16,162 bases of DNA from an uncultured Phycisphaerales bacterium (GTDB lineage Bacteria > Planctomycetota > Phycisphaerae > WQYP01). Below are positions 14,238 through 16,162 of this stretch, in pieces. A program made the translations under genes and the position numbers. The notes beneath the pieces are model-generated. The model did no database searches. It had not been told where the DNA came from and worked only from the letters and a program-made list of their open reading frames with translations. Every line of letters begins with the position of its first letter. The first letter of the stretch is position 1. The stretch spans positions 1 through 16,162 of the forward strand of contig CAIPTQ010000141.1 of assembly GCA_903868035.1 (NCBI GenBank). The letters are read 5' to 3'.

Positions 14238-15323
14238 ATGAAACTCGCATCCTTGACGATGGGGGCCGTGGCGTTGTTGTGCCTGGGCCGCGGAGCCCTG
14301 GCGCTGGACCGGCCCGAGGTGACGTTCAAAATCTTCCAGTTTCCGCCGGACAAAATCCCGCGGATCGACGGCAAGGCCGACGACTGGGCGCTCGTGCCCG
14401 ACGACTATGCCATCGGCGGCGACCAGCTTGTCAATGACTCCAACCCCGCCGTCAAGATGGACCCCAAGAACCTCGACGTGAAAGTCAAGGTCGGCTGGGT
14501 CAAGGGCGAAAGCCGGTTGTACTTTCTTTATGAGGCCACCGACGACGTGTGCGACTATGGCCAGCCCGGGTTGCACAATGACACCTTCGAGATCGTCGTC
14601 GACGGCGACAAGTCCGGCGGCAACCTATTGGCGAGCAACTATCCGGACAAATCCATCAGCCGATGGGATGCCTGGTTCCTGATGCAGGGCGTCCATGCGC
14701 AGAATTACCACATTTTCGTGCCCGCCGTGGACAAAGACTGGTGCATGGCCTGGGGCCCGCAGGCGTGGTGGATCAAGAAGATGCCGTGGTCAAACTACGC
14801 GGCAACGTGTACGGCCAAGCCGGGCGCGGCGGGCAAGGTGACGGCGGAAATGTGGATCACGCCGTTCGACCATGCCGATGCCGCGGGGCCGGAGAAGTCC
14901 ACGCCCAGCAAGCTGGTGGAGGGCGACACGATCGGGTTGTCGTGGGCGATCATGGATTACGACGATCCGAAGTCCGACAAGCACGCGTTCTGGAACCTGT
15001 CGCGCACGCACACGATGTACGGGGACGCGGACCATCTGTGCGCCTTCAAGCTGATGCCTGTGGAGCCGCAGTTCCTCAAGAAGATCGACGCCCAATGGTC
15101 CTTCAAACTCGCCGACGAGAAACAGCGCCTCATCGCCTTCCACGACGAATCTGTCGGCAAAATCACCAGTTGGAAATGGGACTTCGGCGACAACTCCACC
15201 TCCACCGACCCAAACCCCCAACACGCCTACAAAGCCCCCGGCAACTACATCGTAACCCTCGACATCGAAGGCCCGGAAGGAAAATCCCGCCTTTCCAAAG
15301 TGTGGGATGTGACCCTCAAATGA
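14238..15323 (+). CDS. Secreted protein with CBM9-like domain and C-terminal PKD domain
   Basis: GGAGG lies a few bases before the ATG. The 361-aa product has a signal peptide (MKLASLTMGAVALLCLGRG, cleavage near A-L-A / L-D). The mature start contains P-R-I-D-G-K-A-D-D-W, the opening of CBM9-like domains ('carbohydrate family 9 binding domain-like'), and the beta-rich block to about residue 275 fits it (S-R-L-Y-F-L-Y-E-A-T-D-D, F-E-I-V-V-D-G-D). Residues about 290-361 are a PKD domain with the hallmark W-K-W-D-F-G-D-N-S-T-S and P-Q-H-A-Y-K-A-P-G-N-Y-I-V-T-L. Both domain types bind carbohydrate or act as spacers in extracellular enzymes. No catalytic domain is apparent, so a sugar-binding partner for the GH2 enzyme upstream is a reasonable but unproven guess. 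Confidence 0.82.
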   Translation: MKLASLTMGAVALLCLGRGALALDRPEVTFKIFQFPPDKIPRIDGKADDWALVPDDYAIGGDQLVNDSNPAVKMDPKNLDVKVKVGWVKGESRLYFLYEATDDVCDYGQPGLHNDTFEIVVDGDKSGGNLLASNYPDKSISRWDAWFLMQGVHAQNYHIFVPAVDKDWCMAWGPQAWWIKKMPWSNYAATCTAKPGAAGKVTAEMWITPFDHADAAGPEKSTPSKLVEGDTIGLSWAIMDYDDPKSDKHAFWNLSRTHTMYGDADHLCAFKLMPVEPQFLKKIDAQWSFKLADEKQRLIAFHDESVGKITSWKWDFGDNSTSTDPNPQHAYKAPGNYIVTLDIEGPEGKSRLSKVWDVTLK

Positions 15324-15339
15324 TTCCGGAGACCGCACC

Positions 15340-15492
15340 ATGCGCACATTGGCCTCTGTTATGGTACTCGCCATGCTGACCGCTTCCACGACCGCTTTGG
15401 GCCAGTTCCAAGGCATGCCGATGGGCGGCGACGCCCTGAACTCGACCAGCGCACCGTCAACGTCATCTTCGTCACACCCCGTCTGGAATTAG
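15340..15492 (+). CDS. Small exported peptide, 50 aa
   Basis: The ATG at 15340 has GGAG eight bases upstream and opens 16 bases after the PKD gene. The peptide starts MRTLASVMVLAMLTASTTA, a convincing signal peptide with probable cleavage at T-A-L-G / Q or nearby. The mature part is about 28 residues: F-Q-G-M-P-M-G-G-D-A-L followed by a Ser/Thr-rich tail ending H-P-V-W-N. No family is recognised. It may be a genuine small secreted peptide co-transcribed with the PKD gene, or the 5' remnant of a longer exported protein truncated when the ORF6N gene arrived. The stop is 3 bases before the next ATG. Confidence 0.5.
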   Translation: MRTLASVMVLAMLTASTTALGQFQGMPMGGDALNSTSAPSTSSSSHPVWN

Positions 15493-15495
15493 TCC

Positions 15496-16162
15496 ATGAA
15501 CAAAAAACACCTGCTCCCCATCATCCCCATCGAGCGCGTCCGCCAAGTCATCCTCCTCCTGCGCGGCCAACGCGTCATCATAGACGCCGACCTCGCACGC
15601 CTCTACGGCGTCACCACCACGCGACTGAATCAACAGGTTCGACGGAACATCGACCGCTTTCCGGAAGATTTCATGTTCCAACTGACCTGGGAGGAGGCCG
15701 ATTCTTTAAGAATGCAAATTGCAATCTTAAACGTACCGCCTGACCACACCGATCCAAGGTCACAAATTGTGACCTTGGACCCACAGGAAAATACACAAGC
15801 ATCTGAAAATGAAGCACTTACATCTGATTCTTTAAGATCACAATTTGCAATCTTAAACGAATCGGATGTCAGCTTGATGTCGCAAACTGCGACATCAAGA
15901 CGAGGCAAACACATCAAATACCGCACCTTCGCCTTCACCGAACACGGGGCGATCATGGCGGCCACCGTCCTTAACAGCCCCAACGCCGTCAAAGCCAGCC
16001 TCTTCGTCGTCCGCGCCTTTGTCCAACTCCGCGAACTCCTCTCCACCCACCGCAACCTCGCCGAAAAACTCAACGATCTGGAACGCAAACTCCAGCACCA
16101 CGACGGACAAATCCTCGACATCATCGACGCCATTCGCAGCCTCATGAAACCTCCTGAGGATC
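15496..16162 (+). CDS. ORF6N-domain DNA-binding protein with internal palindromic repeats, 3' end outside window
   Basis: Reading from the ATG at 15496 gives 222 codons without a stop to the window edge. Residues about 7-70 are an ORF6N domain (PF10543): I-P-I-E-R-V-R-Q-V-I-L-L-L-R-G-Q-R-V-I-I-D-A-D-L-A-R-L-Y-G-V, T-T-R-L-N-Q-Q-V-R-R-N, R-F-P-E-D-F-M-F-Q-L-T. Family members normally go on with a single L-R-S-Q-x-A-T and then R-K-Y-x-x-Y-A-F-T-E-H-G. Here that motif occurs four times over about 65 codons (L-R-M-Q-I-A-I-L, P-R-S-Q-I-V-T-L, L-R-S-Q-F-A-I-L, L-M-S-Q-T-A-T-S) before I-K-Y-R-T-F-A-F-T-E-H-G. The C-terminal part is a coiled coil (A-E-K-L-N-D-L-E-R-K-L). ORF6N genes are common in phages and mobile islands, with roles as antirepressor-like or DNA-binding proteins. 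The repeat segment is clearly A/T-richer than its flanks. Only a weak GGAA precedes the start; it may be coupled to the 50-aa gene. Confidence 0.88.
   Translation, partial: MNKKHLLPIIPIERVRQVILLLRGQRVIIDADLARLYGVTTTRLNQQVRRNIDRFPEDFMFQLTWEEADSLRMQIAILNVPPDHTDPRSQIVTLDPQENTQASENEALTSDSLRSQFAILNESDVSLMSQTATSRRGKHIKYRTFAFTEHGAIMAATVLNSPNAVKASLFVVRAFVQLRELLSTHRNLAEKLNDLERKLQHHDGQILDIIDAIRSLMKPPED
15705..15731. repeat. 27-bp palindrome, unit 1 inside ORF6N gene
   Basis: Left arm TTTAAGAATGCAA, one central A, right arm TTGCAATCTTAAA: 12 of 13 positions pair. It begins at a third codon position and encodes L-R-M-Q-I-A-I-L. Its flanks GATTC and ACG are repeated around unit 3. Confidence 0.9.
15753..15779. 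repeat. 27-bp perfect palindrome, unit 2 inside ORF6N gene
   Basis: Left arm TCCAAGGTCACAA, central A, right arm TTGTGACCTTGGA: all 13 positions pair. It begins at a third codon position and encodes P-R-S-Q-I-V-T-L. Relative to unit 1, five arm positions (2, 3, 7, 9, 10) changed with matching changes in the other arm, and the one mismatch of unit 1 is a pair here. Confidence 0.92.
15831..15857. repeat. 27-bp palindrome, unit 3 inside ORF6N gene
   Basis: Left arm TTTAAGATCACAA, central T, right arm TTGCAATCTTAAA: 11 of 13 positions pair. The right arm is identical to unit 1, and the inner left arm (TCACAA) is identical to unit 2, so it looks like a chimera of the two. It has the same codon phase as the others and encodes L-R-S-Q-F-A-I-L. 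Confidence 0.85.
15873..15899. repeat. 27-bp palindrome, unit 4 inside ORF6N gene
   Basis: Left arm CTTGATGTCGCA (15873-15884), centre AAC, right arm TGCGACATCAAG (15888-15899): 12 perfect pairs. It begins at a third codon position and encodes L-M-S-Q-T-A-T-S, directly ahead of the conserved second half of the protein. Confidence 0.9.

Noticed and set aside
15760..15772. CRP-type operator in the TCACA...TGTGA core of palindrome unit 2
   Set aside because: The half-sites point the wrong way round (TCACA before TGTGA, with a 3-bp centre) and the site is deep in a coding region and shared in form by three other units.
15630..16145. Minus-strand frame across the ORF6N gene, rich in F-K-I-A-x-C-x-L-K-E repeats
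   Set aside because: The repeats are the palindromes read from the other strand, and the plus strand encodes a recognised ORF6N protein.

Overview
This 16.2 kb window is GC-rich bacterial DNA, densely coding on both strands. It most resembles a chromosome segment of a planctomycete, probably class Phycisphaerae. That placement is an inference from secreted GH2 and PKD-type proteins, small planctomycete-like membrane proteins, C-terminal P-A-T-R-P style tails, IENRKSK-type heptanucleotide repeats and poly-glycine insertions in unrelated proteins. No rRNA, tRNA, CRISPR array or insertion sequence was seen, and no gap between genes exceeds about 165 bp.

Left part (1-5145), all on the minus strand. 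Read in the direction of transcription it holds: a DnaJ-domain protein with a C-terminal zinc ribbon; a UPF0173 metallo-beta-lactamase-fold hydrolase; an unknown 183-aa protein; a TauE/SafE-type permease overlapping a DUF1634 membrane protein; a HigBA toxin-antitoxin pair with a strong, nearly leaderless promoter; and three small genes (pilin-like membrane protein, zinc-ribbon membrane protein, and a membrane protein cut by the window edge).

Middle (5146-11083). A divergent intergenic region carries a CRP/FNR-like dyad in front of a class III-like hybrid cluster protein gene (hcp), which points to control by nitrosative stress or anaerobiosis. Converging on hcp is a lipoprotein with a FlgI-like N-terminal part and HEAT-like helices. 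Upstream of that lies an ORF matching only the C-terminal half of the HrpA RNA helicase, with no helicase domains.

Right part (11084-16162), plus strand. A secreted GH2 glycosidase with three Gly-rich insertions ends at a very strong intrinsic terminator. It is followed by a secreted protein with a CBM9-like domain and a PKD domain, a 50-aa exported peptide, and an ORF6N-domain gene that runs off the window.

The most unusual feature is inside the ORF6N gene. Four 27-bp near-perfect DNA palindromes sit in the same codon phase, each encoding a variant of the family's L-R-S-Q-x-A-x-L motif. Their arms differ from unit to unit, but the changes are largely compensatory, so the dyad symmetry appears to be maintained. 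I cannot assign this to a known element.
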